Counted from the stretch's first letter, positions 47,601 to 59,300 are shown. The stretch is DNA of 64,000 bases from Pandoraea sp. PE-S2T-3 (GCF_002179965.1 NZ_NGUQ01000037.1:1-64000), one strand, 5' to 3'. The notes: generated by a model not told the origin, from the sequence alone. Made by a program: numbers and translations.

Positions 47601-50508
47601 CCTGATGATGATCACGAATTTCATGCCGGTCGATACGCAGGTATCGCGCGCCGTGAAGGCGGCGTTTTCCTACACGGGCACCGCAGCACGCGAAATCATC
47701 ACGCGCGGCGAGGCCATCGTGAACGCGCCGCCTGCGGGCGGACGGCGCCGGCGCCGGCTGCTGGTCGAACGTGCCGAACGGCTGGTGCGCGAAGCTTCGA
47801 TGCCGGGCGCACTGACGCCGCAAGCGCTGGAGTCGCCGTGGGACACCATTACCCGGCTGCGCTCCGAGCGCGGTGTGATCGACTATCAGTCGAGCCAGCG
47901 CGCCGTGGCCGTGATGGATGGATTGCCTTGGGGGTTTCTTGGCAGCCGTCTGGTGCCGGTGAAGACATTCAGCGAACTGTTGCAATTGCCGCCGGGATAC
48001 CCGATCGCCTTCGCAGACAGTGAGGGCAAGATGTTTCTCGCCGGCGTGACGCTGGGAGCGGGCAGGGTCATGGGCAAAAGCGCCGACGACAACAACGCGT
48101 TGCTGCCTACCGAGTTCGCACTGCTCGACTTTGCCGACAAGGCAATGCATGCCGACGTGCTGAGCTTCGGCAGCGATGGGCGTGTCAACTCCGACGGCGA
48201 GACGATCCGGATTTTCGTCGATGAATCGATTCGGGAACTGGTACCTCCGCTGTCGATGCCGGACGTGACGATTCCGCAACTCGCACCACGGCCCACGCGG
48301 CCGTCGCGGCCTTCAGGCCGGCCCCGGCCCTCAGGCATCCGGCCGACGCTCGTGCCGGATGACGCCGGCAATCGAACGGGGGCATCGGGGAATGCCACGC
48401 GCCCATCCGGACCTTCCGGACATTCGGGAGAAGCCTCGGATGGCCCCGTTCCCGACCCGGTACGCCTGTGGACAGACGTCGTTGCCCGCTGGCGTGCCGG
48501 CACGCCGGTTGCCGATGGGCCCCCAGTGCCGGCCATCACCTACAACTCGCCCGCGACCATTGCGCGTAAAGCCGTGTCGGCACTGAGCGAGGCCTTTCTC
48601 AAACAGTGGCAGACACCGGACTTTGCCGACGCCATGGCGCGGGTACTGGCCAGCATCGAAACGGGGGTGCTGCTCTGGCGGATGAGTCAATTGCCCGTGG
48701 CGCATCAGCGCATGGTGCGGCGGCACTTGCAGGGCAACGACAGCCTCATGACGGCGCAGCTCGACGACGCGCCGTTGCATGGCGTTGTCGCGCTCAGCAA
48801 CGACAGCGACCACCTGCTGCTATCGCTCACCACGGGCGAGGTGCTGTTATGGCATGGCGATCGCGCGGTCGTTGGCAAGCCCGAATTGCAGGATTTCATC
48901 GCGCGGCACCTCAGCGAGTTCAACCTTTTTGGCTATTCGCATGCGCTGGACATTCGGGAGGGGCGCACCGTCGGGGAGGATTCGCCGCACCTCACGTTCG
49001 TCACGCGGCTCGACAAGCACGCCGCCGTCGCGCGCGATATTGGCGACAGGCTGACGTCGAATTTGCGTTGCCGGGCCGGTGTCCGCGGGGGATGCGCACG
49101 ATACGGCAGCATGGACGACGACACGCGGTATCTGGTGGCATATGCCGCCCAAGTACTACCGGCAGGCGACCGAGACACATTACTGGGCGCGGTGCAGGCA
49201 GTGCATGGGACGGCCGGTCGTCGACGCCGGCATCCGCCGCACATCTATACCTTCGACCAATTTGCGCCAAGCCGCGATAACGGCTTAGATCTGCCTTTTG
49301 CACACTTTCTCGGGCAGACGATCGAGGGCTTTGCTGCCGATGCGTTCAGGCGCCTGCCCGGTAGCAAAACGCTGGCACAGACCGTCGCGTTCGCACGCAT
49401 TTTTACGGAAGAACAACTGGCGCGCTACGCGTGGCATGTGGGCTACGGCGATGTCGGGGCGCTCGTCGAATCGGGGGTTGGCGACGATGCATTCGGCTAC
49501 GCACTCTCGGAAGCCAGCCGTCCGGCGAGAAATGGACGATACGCGGCGGCCATATCGGCCACGTTGGGGCAAATTCTGAAGGGCATGCCAGAGAGCCGTT
49601 CGCACGGTCCCGGCGGGGCGTTCCTGAAGATCGCCGACAGCGGCACGCTCCGCGCGATTCCTCCCGGCTATCGGTTGTTCCTCGGCGAAGCGGCATTGCT
49701 GGCCGAACCGCCGGGGAGGTTGTACGAAATGATCAGCCTGGGCAACGGGACGGCGGCTGCATGGGATCGTAGTCCTACGACCGGGGGACCACCTCGCCGG
49801 TTGCAACGCATCGATCTTGCGGGAGAGAACGATCTGATCAGGTTCACTCGCGAGGGACTGACATGGATCAGCGGCGAGGCGGTCGGGCTGTGGGCAGAGG
49901 GAGGTACCCCGGGGGTCTTTGTCGAGCCCCGTTGCTCGCCGGTGAGCCACGGGGCGGTCGACGGGCAGTCACTGCTGAAGGAACTGGTGAGCTTTCCGAT
50001 CGTCAACCGGGCGCTTCAACAACCCATGGATGCCGACGATCCGGCGATGCTCGAACTCATCAGACTGCAAATGGGCGTCTACGACGTGCGCAACGTTCAG
50101 TTCCGCCTGCTCGTGTCGTGGTCGGCGCCATGGCAATGCCGGCCCGACAAGTCGTTCGTGGTGATTGCCGAGGCGAAGGCGCACGGCAAGCTACAGCCGA
50201 GTTGCTCGCCTTGCCTCGTCGTGGTCGACCTGTTTGCGACACGCGTGCTGGGTCGCAGACAGGGGGTGTCGCGCGTCGGCTATGTGAGCAGCGAGGCGGA
50301 TTGGCAGGCGGTGTACGCCCAGCACGCGGGAGATCGCTGCATCAAATACATCGACTTCAACAATGCCACCGAGGCGCTTGAAGCGGCCAGCGAATACGAC
50401 ACCTTGCCGGGCGTGGGGCCTTACGACCACCGGCACGGCGGCGTGCTCCTGAGCGTGCCCGACTGGCGTCGCTACCCGCCACCGGGCTGGCACCCGGACC
50501 GGCGATGA
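44668..50508 (+). CDS. giant protein of unknown family, paralogue 1
   Basis: 1946 residues from ATG 44668, chosen because TAGGAG lies five bases upstream and paralogues 2 and 3 start at the same aligned point. I do not recognise the family. Visible parts: conserved N-terminal block with WRAQTVFWLLAAPERWG; hydrophobic segments at about 212-262, 477-510 and 919-955; an internal duplication, where ALLISLKHGTSLWWD ... FMRSHLS (about 758-800) recurs as LLLSLTTGEVLLWHG ... FIARHLSE (about 1371-1415), and PPGYPIAFADSEGKMFLAG recurs as PPGYRLFLGEAA; a Pro/Arg-rich linker at about 1215-1250; and a C-terminal block ending RYPPPGWHP. No signal peptide. The module layout is loosely like very large toxins (dermonecrotic-toxin-domain proteins of Pseudomonas), a weak inference. 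The stop overlaps the next start (ATGA). Confidence 0.75.
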   Translation: MRIDTTRGCPAWQLQGAEVAADAAARLRHLWQAQAHLPLPLSVRGMDWRAQTVFWLLAAPERWGVLGAILAPRLLAGSGRTGIAGILEMLDTSGASVERIELAATPQGAVVEAGSGLQLCRDGDRFGVWRNGAVDWPDAGKRYGGLCHALVATVTGSDVAGVADDDVRPMIESLPAIVCDTPDTAVALWQELMGSEPTQARCDSVPMPAGAMLQRGLFWAAGGVAAYALEAGGAPGLTAISAVSAISAGALEAIALTEAVVRLSCAGADPAERAKYEAALALALPPLARADIKGLMARLEGAGADVDFFHLTGALRRRLAARAPGQTAGDVIARFSVRDIERAARENAWRARACAPVSRPGGEQLLRMLLELAHESGLLRAWGNAQEISTEPYARRVAHWNHQLDIWDRQASTQRRAAVVHVARNATAHAPAFGVTASAHEAVDLPNGCDTSDTPSDATDPLLNAAIAITSSGIGAALRQGAQSRAVQLAGVGLAGTTALAVGRYAYEGTRAWLQRESDVPIDDLTPGEAYRHGRAEASRGLQDSLNLDQLLALSRWLLWKESEADQAAMTAAYTAELFSNVLARRTNGSVPANLSALLSAPVVVRYRETPFPVGGAGYGVPHGTLLTYKTFTLQDIALGQHFREEFLKIAGGRRVNSVNAIGNATDVASVLSEVDTDAFRQALYDQDTAHINDLSRSPAAIGAFSQYINARAFHTVMQAMSTASHNQSEPIATQSAAEYETMQTLQLVTFQKCVVAGLLAAVHSNGASALLISLKHGTSLWWDATVETTDAFRDFMRSHLSVIERERLENPLRIDDLYFRIGPPPEVPELCRVSVAEPQPQLDEAQALALSPGVRTFLLSLTYFDPDFKFLPSDAIHEQLWQAEIRAFRDNLDVKIVTRQARDERDWEQVKQAMFQASSAFFPLLFGAFPGSPLVAPIVFGTSVGAGVASMLSIAQSTEKADIRDLRKAHSELQFGGLMMITNFMPVDTQVSRAVKAAFSYTGTAAREIITRGEAIVNAPPAGGRRRRRLLVERAERLVREASMPGALTPQALESPWDTITRLRSERGVIDYQSSQRAVAVMDGLPWGFLGSRLVPVKTFSELLQLPPGYPIAFADSEGKMFLAGVTLGAGRVMGKSADDNNALLPTEFALLDFADKAMHADVLSFGSDGRVNSDGETIRIFVDESIRELVPPLSMPDVTIPQLAPRPTRPSRPSGRPRPSGIRPTLVPDDAGNRTGASGNATRPSGPSGHSGEASDGPVPDPVRLWTDVVARWRAGTPVADGPPVPAITYNSPATIARKAVSALSEAFLKQWQTPDFADAMARVLASIETGVLLWRMSQLPVAHQRMVRRHLQGNDSLMTAQLDDAPLHGVVALSNDSDHLLLSLTTGEVLLWHGDRAVVGKPELQDFIARHLSEFNLFGYSHALDIREGRTVGEDSPHLTFVTRLDKHAAVARDIGDRLTSNLRCRAGVRGGCARYGSMDDDTRYLVAYAAQVLPAGDRDTLLGAVQAVHGTAGRRRRHPPHIYTFDQFAPSRDNGLDLPFAHFLGQTIEGFAADAFRRLPGSKTLAQTVAFARIFTEEQLARYAWHVGYGDVGALVESGVGDDAFGYALSEASRPARNGRYAAAISATLGQILKGMPESRSHGPGGAFLKIADSGTLRAIPPGYRLFLGEAALLAEPPGRLYEMISLGNGTAAAWDRSPTTGGPPRRLQRIDLAGENDLIRFTREGLTWISGEAVGLWAEGGTPGVFVEPRCSPVSHGAVDGQSLLKELVSFPIVNRALQQPMDADDPAMLELIRLQMGVYDVRNVQFRLLVSWSAPWQCRPDKSFVVIAEAKAHGKLQPSCSPCLVVVDLFATRVLGRRQGVSRVGYVSSEADWQAVYAQHAGDRCIKYIDFNNATEALEAASEYDTLPGVGPYDHRHGGVLLSVPDWRRYPPPGWHPDRR

Positions 50509-52697
50509 ATCCTGTCATCGTCGAGGCAGGACGCAGCACCCACTGGCAACTGCATGGCGCAGACACCCCCGCCGATGCCGCGGCACGGCAGCGTCAGTGC
50601 TGGGCCGGGCGCGTGCAAATGCCGGCACCGCCCATCGTGCACAACATGGCGTGGCGCGCGCAGGTCGTCTACTGGTTACTCGCGCAACCGGCGCGCTGGG
50701 GTGTGCTCGCTGCCGAACTCGCGCCGAGGCTGCTGGCAGGGAGCGGCCGGTTGCGCGTTGCCGGGGTGCTCGAAATCGTCGACAAGTCGGGGGCCATGAT
50801 TGAGCGTCTGGACATCGCCACGCCACGTGCCGCCGCCGTGGCCGTCAGTGGCCTGCACCTGCTGATTTGCCGCGACGGGGCACGCTTTGGCGTATGGCAT
50901 GCGGGCGGTGTCGACTGGGGCGACGACGGATTGCCCGGCGGCGCACTGTGTCATGCGTTGATGGCATCGGCGTGCGGTGGCCGGGTGGCCGACGTCAGGC
51001 ACGACGACGTCCGGCCGATGATCGAGTTGCTGCCGATGATCGTTTGCGACGCACCGGACATGGCTGTCCTCATGTGGCACGACATGATGGGCACGGACAC
51101 CGTAGATGACGACCGTCGCTGCGACCCGATCGGCATGGGCGGGATGGTGCGGCGCGGGGTGCTATGGGCGGCGGGAGGCGTGGCCGCGTACACCCTTGGC
51201 GCGGTGGGTGCGCCGCTACTGGCTGCCACTTGCGCCGGCGCGCTGGAAGTCGCCGTATCGGGCGAGGCCGTTGCACGACTGTCGCGCCGTCAGGCCGACC
51301 CGGCCGAGCGGGCCAGATTCGAGGCGGCGCTCGCACTCACGTTGCCGGCGTTGGGGGGCACCGACATCCGGGCGCTGATGCTGCGGCTCGAGGGCGCCGA
51401 CGCACGGCTCGACTTCTTCCACCTGACCAGTACGATCCGTCGCAGGCTGGCCGCGCGCAGCGATGGCGAGACGGTCGCCGGTGTGATCGCCCGGCTGCCC
51501 ATGCGCGATCTCGAGCGAGCGGCACGGGAGAATGACCGGCGGCAGAATGCGCCCGAGCGTATCGGTAGTGAGCCGGTATTGAGAACCGTGCTGGCGTTGG
51601 CGCACGAAATCGGCTTGTTGTGTCCGTGGGGCGGCGCGCAGGAAGTATCGACCGAGCCTTATGACAAGCGAGTCGCCCACTGGCGCGCGCAACTCGATGC
51701 GTGGGACCGGCAGGCGTCGGGCCGGTTGCGTGTGGGCATCGATCATGTCGCCGGTAACGCGACGCGCCGCGCACCGGCATTCGGCGTCACGGCGCAAACG
51801 CACACCGATGCCGAATCGCCCGCCAGCGTCAGCGATCCGCTCCTCGATACCACGATCGCCACCACCTCAGCGGTCATGGGGGCCGTGTTCCGCCGCGGCC
51901 CGAGCTTTCGCGCGGTACAGGCGGGCGTTGTCGGGTTGAGCGTCGCGACGGTGCTGGCCGGCACCCGATACGCGTACGAACGGACCCGGTCGTGGCTGGA
52001 AAGTGATGTCCCGATCGACAACAGGTTGTCGGTCGACGCCTATCGTCGCGGGCGCGCCGAACCTTCGGACGGCCTGCAAGACAGGCTGACGCTGGACCAG
52101 ATACTCACCCTCCACGAGTGGCTGGCATGGGCCGACGAAGATGCCGGCTACGACGCCAGAGCCCGAACGTATGCCGCCTTGCTGTTGGGCAATGCGCTCG
52201 CCCGGCTGGGCAATGGGAGCGCACCGGCAAACCTCCCGGCGTTGCTGGACGCGCCGCTCACCGTGAGCCTTGTCGAGAACTCCTTTCCCGTCGGCGGGGT
52301 GGGCTATGGAGTGGGGTACGGGGCCATGCACACCTACAAGACGTTTTCGCTGCGCGACGTTGCGCTCGGTCAGCATTTTCGGGAGGAGTTTCTGAAAATC
52401 GGCGGCAGCCGCCGCGTCACCTCGGTGAGTGTGTCCGGCGATGACGCTGACGTTGCGGAGGTGCTGCGTACCGTCGACAGCGATGCCTTCCGGCAGGCGC
52501 TGTATGACGAAGACAACGAGCATCTCAGTCGTCTGAGCGGTTCCCCGGCCGCCATTGCCGCGTTCTCGCAGTACGTCAATGCGCGCGCGTTTCATGTGGT
52601 CATGCAGGCGAAAGCGGCCATCACCGACGACCAGAGCGGGCCCGTCGCAAGGCAATGGGGGGCGGGGTCGATGCGACGCAAACCCTGCAACTGGTGA
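50505..52697 (+). pseudogene. giant paralogue 2, N-terminal part up to the frameshift
   Basis: 730 codons from ATG 50505, inside the stop of paralogue 1, so translationally coupled. It aligns with paralogue 1 from the first residues (WQLHGADTPADAAARQ, WRAQVVYWLLAQPARWG) through FSQYVNARAFHVVMQAK. The last about nine codons after the G6 tract at 52657-52662 are out of phase and end at TGA 52697. With one more G the frame would continue into 52655-56380 and give about 1958 residues. A phase-off allele, a decayed gene or a sequence error are all possible; the rest of both halves shows no other damage, which argues for a recent or reversible change. Confidence 0.72.
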
Positions 52698-55600
52698 CAT
52701 TTCAACGGTGTGTGGTGGCAGGTCTGATGGCTGCGGTGCACGACAACGGCGCGTCTGCGCTATTGATTTCGGTGAAGCACGGGACGTGGTTCTGGTGGGA
52801 TACCAGCATCGAGACGACCGCGCCGTTTCGGGACTTCATGCGCAGTCATTTGTCGATCATCGAGCGCGAGCGGCTCGAAAACCCCATGCGCATCGACGAT
52901 CTGTATTTTCGCATCGGCCCGCCGCCCATGCAGGCAGAACAATGCCGGACGAGCCCCGGGGGCCCGGCGTCCGCCGACGACGAGGCGAAAACGCTCGCGC
53001 TTGCGCTGAACCCCGGGCTGCGCTCGTTCATGTTGTCGCTGAACTATTTCGACGCCGATTTCAAGTTTCTCCCGAGCGAAGCGATACAGGAGCAACTGTG
53101 GGCCGCAGAAATGCGGTGCTTCCGAGACAACCTCGACGTCAAGATCGTCACGAAGACGGCGCGCGAACAGCGAGACTGGGAGCAGGTGAAGCAGGCCATG
53201 TTGCAGGCCTCGGGGGCATTTTTCCCGCTGCTGTTCGGTGCGTTCCCCGGTGCACCGCTGATCGCGCCGATTGTGCTCGGTGGCTCGCTCGGCTCGGGGG
53301 TGGCGTCGCTCATGTCGATTGCGCAAAGCACGGAACACGCCGATCTGCGTGAGTTACGCAAGGCCCACAGCGATCTGAAATTCGGCGGGATGATGCTGGT
53401 CATGAATTTCATCCCGAGCGATACGCGTGTGTCGCGCGTCGTCGGCGCGGCATTCTCCTACTCGGGCACAGCGGCACGCGACATCATCAAGCGCGGCGAA
53501 GCCATCGTAAATTCGCCGCCCAATGACGGCAAGCGGCCGCTTTCGCTACAGGACGAACGTGTCCAGCGGTTCGTGCGCGAAGCGTCGGTGCCCGGGGGCA
53601 GGACATCCCGAGTGTCGGAGTTGCCGTGGGACACGATTGCCCGGCTGCGCTCCGAGAGCGGCAGCATCGATTACCTGACGAGTCAGCGGGCGGTCGCGGT
53701 CATGGACGGCTTGCCATGGGGCTTTTTGGGCAGCGGGTTGATTCAGGTGACGACGTATAGCGAGCTGTTGCGATTGCCGTCGGGTTTTCCGATCGCGTTC
53801 GTGGGCAGTGACGAGACGATGTTTCTGGCGGGCATGACCTTGGGCGCGGGCAGGATCGTGGGGAAGAGCATCAACGACAACAACGCATTGTTGCCCACAG
53901 AATTTGCACTGCTCGATTTTGCCGACGAGACGATGCATGCCGGCATTCTGACGTTCGGTCTCGACGGTCAGGTGGAATCGGACGGCGAGACGCTGAAAAT
54001 CTTCGTCGACGAGTCGATTCGGGCACTGGTGCCGGCGCTTCCCATGCCCGACACGACCATTCCCCGGCGGGTGCCGGCATCGACCAGCGACGCGCCACGG
54101 CAGGCCGGCTCGCCCGGCAGCCGGCCACCGTCCGACGCGACAACCGAGGCGGCACCGGGCGATGGCTCGAACCCGACGGCGATCGGCATCGGCGAGACCG
54201 CTACGCCGGAAAGACGGCCATGGGAGCGCATGTTTGCCGACCCGGTGCGCCAGTGGTCGGAGATCGTCACGCGGTGGCGGAGTGATCGCGGGGGCACTGT
54301 CACGACCACTGCCACCGATACCGCCGGCGCCACGACTACCCCCAGCGCCCCTAACGCCACTGATGCCGCCAACGCTACGAGTACCGCGACTGCGCCGCAG
54401 CGGGCGCCGGCCATCATCTTCAATGCCCCGGCTTCGATCACGCTTGAGCAATTGTGGGAGCAATGCGATGTCGTGACCAAGGCGTGGCTTACGCCGGCGT
54501 TTGCCATCGCCATGGCGGCGGTGCTGGCGCGCATCGAAACCGGCTTGCTGCTCTGGCATATGCCGCAGTTGTCGAGGAGGCAGCAGGACATGGCCCGTCG
54601 GCACGTGCAGGGCAACGACAGCGCGCGAACTGCCTGCCTCGGAGAGGTGCCGCTGTACGGCGTGGTGGCGCTGACCAGTGAGAGCGAGCACCTGCTGCTC
54701 TCGCTCACGACGGGTGAGGTGCTGACGTGGCGGGGCGACCGGCGGCCGGTTGGGAAACCCGAGTTGCAGGACTTCGTGTCGCATCATTTGAGCGAATACG
54801 ACCGCTTCGGTTTTTCGCATTTGCTGCACGACGGCGAGGGGCGTGACGTTGCGGATGACGACGTGCAGATCAACTTCCCGGTCGGCGCCGACCGGCACAG
54901 CGGACTCTCGCAGGACTTGCGCGACCGGCTGGTATCCGATTTGCGCTGCCGGGCCGGTGTTCGCCGCGGATGTGCACGCGACGACAGTGCGGACGACATG
55001 CTGTATCTCGTGGCTTGCGCGGCCATCGTGCTGGCGCCGGCCGACAGGGACGCGTTGCTCGATGTGGTGCAAATGCTGCGGGGGCCAGGGCCGCGACGAG
55101 GGGGGCGCCCGCCCTACATCTACGCGTTCGATCGCGAGGCGCCCGGGGGCCACAACGGCCCCGATCTGCCGTTTGCCCACTTCCTCGGGCAGAGAATCGA
55201 AGGCTTCGCGGCCGACGCCTTCCGCCGCCTTCCCGGCAGCAAGACACTGGCACAGACGGCGGCGTTTGCGCGGCGGTTTGCCGAAGAACAACTGCCGCAC
55301 TACGCCTGGCATCTGGCTCACGGCGACATCGGGGCACTGGTCGAATCCGGTATCGACGACGACGCCTTCGGGTATGCGATGTCGGTTGCCGGCCGCGCGG
55401 CAAGAAACGGCCGATTCGCGGCCGCGATCTCCGCGACGCTGGGACAGATTCGCCGGGGCATGCCCGAGCGGAGAATGTCCGGTTCGGTGCGGGCATTCGT
55501 CAAGATCACCGACAAAGAGACGCTTTGCGCCATTGCACCGGGCTATCGCCTGTTCGTCGGCGAATCGAGCGCGTACCACGCGAGGCCTGAACTCCTGTAC

Positions 55601-56380
55601 GAGATGATCACGCTGGGCAACGGGACGGTGGCCGCGTGGGATCGTACCGCCAATGAGTCCGCTCCCGCGCTCCGGTTGCAGCGTCTCGATCTCGCGGGGG
55701 AGAACGATTTGATCCGGTTCACGCGCGACGGCATCGCGTGGGTGGGCGGCGGGCCGGCCGGATTGTGGGCAGAGGGCGACGTGCCGGGGGTCTTTTCCGA
55801 GCCGCGTTGTGCGTGGGTGAGCGAAGGGGGGCTCGATGGCGGGCAACTGCTTCAGGAACTGGCTCGCTTCCCGATCGTCAATCGCGCATTTCAGCGGCAC
55901 GCCGATGGTGGCGATCCCGACCTGCTCGAGCAGATCCGGCTGCAACTTGGCGCCTATGACGTGCGCAATGCGCAGGTGCGCATCCTGCTGTCATGGTCTG
56001 CGCCGTGGCAATGCAAGCCCGACAAGTCCTTCATCGTCATTGCTGAGGCGAAGGCCAACGGCAAGTTGCGGCCGGGTTGCGCACCCTGCCGGGTGGTGGT
56101 GGATCTGTTCGCGGCGAGAACGTTGGGACAGGGCGAATCCTCGGTCGGGTACGTGGTGAGCGAATCAACGTGGCGGGACGTGTATCGCGCCCGTGCCGGG
56201 GAGCGCTGCCTCAAATACATCGACTTCAACAATGCGGCCGAGGCGCTCGACGCCGCGCATGAATACGACACCTTGCCGGGCGTGGGGCCATACGATTACC
56301 GGCATGGTGCCATTCTCCTGCACATGCCCGATTGGCGGCGCTATCCGCCCCCGGGCTGGCATCCGAGCCGGGGGCAATAG
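52655..56380 (+). pseudogene. giant paralogue 2, C-terminal part after the frameshift
   Basis: 1241 codons open in the frame one base back from the N-terminal part. From ATQTLQLVTFQRC onward it follows paralogue 1 closely: the LISVKHGTWFWWD module, the hydrophobic segment AFFPLLFGAFPGAPLIAPIV, LPSGFPIAFVGSDETMFLAG, an Ala/Thr/Pro-rich linker (about nt 54090-54420), the second module LLLSLTTGEVLTWRG, and the C terminus ending RYPPPGWHP. An internal ATG at 52655 exists but has no ribosome site, so independent translation is unlikely. Two bases separate its stop from the start of paralogue 3. Confidence 0.72.
52657..52662 (+). repeat. G6 tract at the frameshift point
   Basis: Six G, then C, then four G. 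The reading frames on the two sides differ by one missing base. Insertion of one G makes the local protein alignment to paralogue 1 gap-free over the 20 positions between QS(G/E)P and TLQL. Typical of slipped-strand mispairing or homopolymer miscalling. Confidence 0.75.
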
Positions 56381-56382
56381 CG

Positions 56383-59300
56383 ATGCGAATCGAATCGGGC
56401 GGGCGGAACCCGTGGCAACTGTGCGGCGCGCAGGTGCCTTGCGACGCCGCGACGCGTCTGCGCCTCGGCTGGCAGGCGCAAACACACGCCGCCACCCCGA
56501 CGCAGGTCACCAACATGGATTGGCGCGCGCAGACTGTGTACTGGCTGCTCGCGCAACCCGAGCGATGGGGGGAGGTGGGGGCAGTGCTGGCGCCACGATT
56601 GATTGCCCGGTGCGGCCGTCTCGGCTCGGGCGGCGTGTTCGACATCGTCGATGCCTGTGGGGCACCTGTTGAACGTCTGGACGTGCGCGCCCCGCATGAG
56701 CGGGAGACGACCGGCGCCGATCGGCACTGGCAGATTTGCCGCGACGGCGCCCGGTTCGGCCTCTGGCGGGAGGGGGGTGTCGAGTGGTCCGATGAACGCC
56801 AGCCGTACGGTGGCCTGTGTCATGTGTTGATCGCCTCGGCGTCACGGTGCGCGCTCGCCGAGCTTGCCGATGTTGTCGATGACGACGTTGAAGCGATGGT
56901 CGCGTCATTGCCGGACATCGTGTGCGAAGCCCCCGACGTGGCGCAGGCCTTGTGGCACGACCTGATGGGCGGCCCCGCCGACGGCGGGCACGTGAGTGAA
57001 CCGGTCGCGGCGAGCGCGCTGTTTGCACGTGGCGCGCTGTGGGCTGCGGCAGGCACGGCCGCGTGCGCACTCGGAACGAGTTTGCCGCTGGCCGGTGCGA
57101 TCACCGCCGGGGCCCTGCAAATCGGCGTATTGGGGAGTGCGTTGCGAAGGGCGGTTTCGACGCTATCGAGCCATGCCGATCCGGCGGAACGTGCGAAATA
57201 CGAAGCTGCGCTGGCGCTCAGCTTGCCGGAACTCGGACGCGCCGATCTCAAGGCACTGATGGCACGGCTCGAAGGGGCCGACGTGCGGCTCGACTTTTTC
57301 CATTTGATGGCGGCCATCCGTCGCAGACTCGAGGCGCGCACGGCAGGTCAAACACCCGGCGACGTGGTGCGTCGATTGCCGGTACGCGACTTCGAGCGGG
57401 CCGAGCGCGAGAACACGCGGCGCACGCCAAACCTCACGTGCGGCAAGCAGGCGCTGGAGACGTTGCTGGATCTGGCGAGCCAGCACGGGCTGTTGAGTCC
57501 GTGGGGCGATGAGGTGGCGTCGGCACGTCAGTCCCGGCGCGCCGAGGCATGGCAAGACGAGCTGTACGCGTGGGATCGTGCGGCGTGGCAACGGGCCGCT
57601 GCGATCCGGTACTTGCCGGGACCTGACAGTCAAACCGCGCAGGCCGGGCGAGCGGAAAGTGCCGAACCCTCTGCCCACGTCGAACTTGCCGAGCCTGTCG
57701 AACCCGTCGAACGCGGCGAACCACTGCCGTTCGCGAACCATACGTTGCGGCCACGGCACGCGGCCGTATCGTGGCCATCGATCCGAATCGCGCCGCCCCC
57801 GCGTGTCACACCCGAACCGTTATCACCCGCGATCGCGGGCGGTGTGTATGCCGCACCGCCATTCGAGCCGGACGATGTGCGCGCGGCGAGCCATGCCACC
57901 GACCCCACCGACCCGTTACTGAACACTGGAAGTGCCATCGCCACTTGGACCATGACCCGCGCATTACGCGTGGGACTGAAGTCGCGCACGGTGCAGGTGG
58001 GCGGGCTTGCGCTTGGCGCGGTGAGCGTGGCCGCAGCGGCCCGATATGCCTACGACCGGGCCGCGTCATGGCTGAGCGACGATCCGCTGCGGGTGGATTC
58101 GCCAACGGATTTGCAGGCAGAGTCACCGGCGGGTTCATCCGCAGAATCGCCCTCGGCTTCGCCCATCAGCGAAGCCCGGCGCGCAGAGGGACCGCCGCCA
58201 CCGCCGGCCGTCCGGGATCTGCGAGATGGCTTGAGTCTGAGCAAGTTGCTGACACTGGGCGACTGGATGGCATGGGACGACGCCGCGCACACTTACCGGG
58301 ATGCGGCGGACTCGCACACCGCATGGTTGATCAAGGACGTGCTGACGCAGCGCAGTGCGGGCCTTGTGCCGTCGAACGTGACGGCGATGCTCGACGAATG
58401 GGTCAACGTGACGTATCGCTCGATCCCGTTTCTCGTCATGGGGAACGCGCATGGCGTGCCGTCCATGACGTTGACGACCGTCGAGAAGTACCGGTTGCGG
58501 GACGTCGCACTGGGGCATCACTACCAGAAAGAGTCACTGAAGCTGGGGGCGACAAAGGAAGTCCGGTCGGTAGCGGTCAGCGACGGTAATCCCGAGGTGG
58601 CCCGCTTGTTGAACGCGGTCAACAACGACGACTTCCGGCAGGCCTTGCACGACGCCGACATCGCCCATCTGGCGCAACTGGAACGTGCGCCGGAGGCGGT
58701 CGCGGCGTTTGGGCACTACGTCAATGCCCGCACGTTTGCCATGATCTTGCAGGCGAGATTGTCCGAAGGCAGCCCCGCATGGGCCGCCGACATCGTGAAG
58801 CAGGCCGCTGCCGAAAGCGAGCGAGGCAACACGTTGCGCCTGTTGACGTTCCACAAAAGAGTCATGCCCGGCTTGCTGGCGGCGCGCCATACCAACGGTG
58901 AAAACGCATTGCTGGTCTCGCTCAAGAGCGGCACTTGGCTCTGGTGGGATCGAACGGTCGAGCGAGGCGCGCTCTTCCGGGAGTTCATGACGAGTCACTT
59001 GTCGGCGCGCGATCTCGTCAAGCTCGACAACCCCGTACACATCAGCGATCTTCAGTTCCGTATCGGCAGGAAGACGGGCCCGGGGTCGGGCATCGGCTGG
59101 GGGCCGGGCGACGGCGGGCCGGTCGGCCTATGGTTCGCCAATACCGAGACGCGGCGGGAGATGTATCAACCCGACTTCGAGTTCCAGTCGAGCAACGCGA
59201 TCCGGGACGAGTTGTGGAAGGCGGAAGTCCGCACCGTGCGCGAAAACATGGGCGTACGTATTGCCACCAAGTCATGGCGCGATCGCCGCGACCGGCTCGC

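Noticed and set aside
52655-52670. Programmed -1 ribosomal frameshift in giant gene 2
   Set aside because: The zero-frame codons (CAA TGG GGG GCG) do not form a good slippery heptamer and no strong downstream structure was recognised; a one-base loss in the G tract explains the data more simply.
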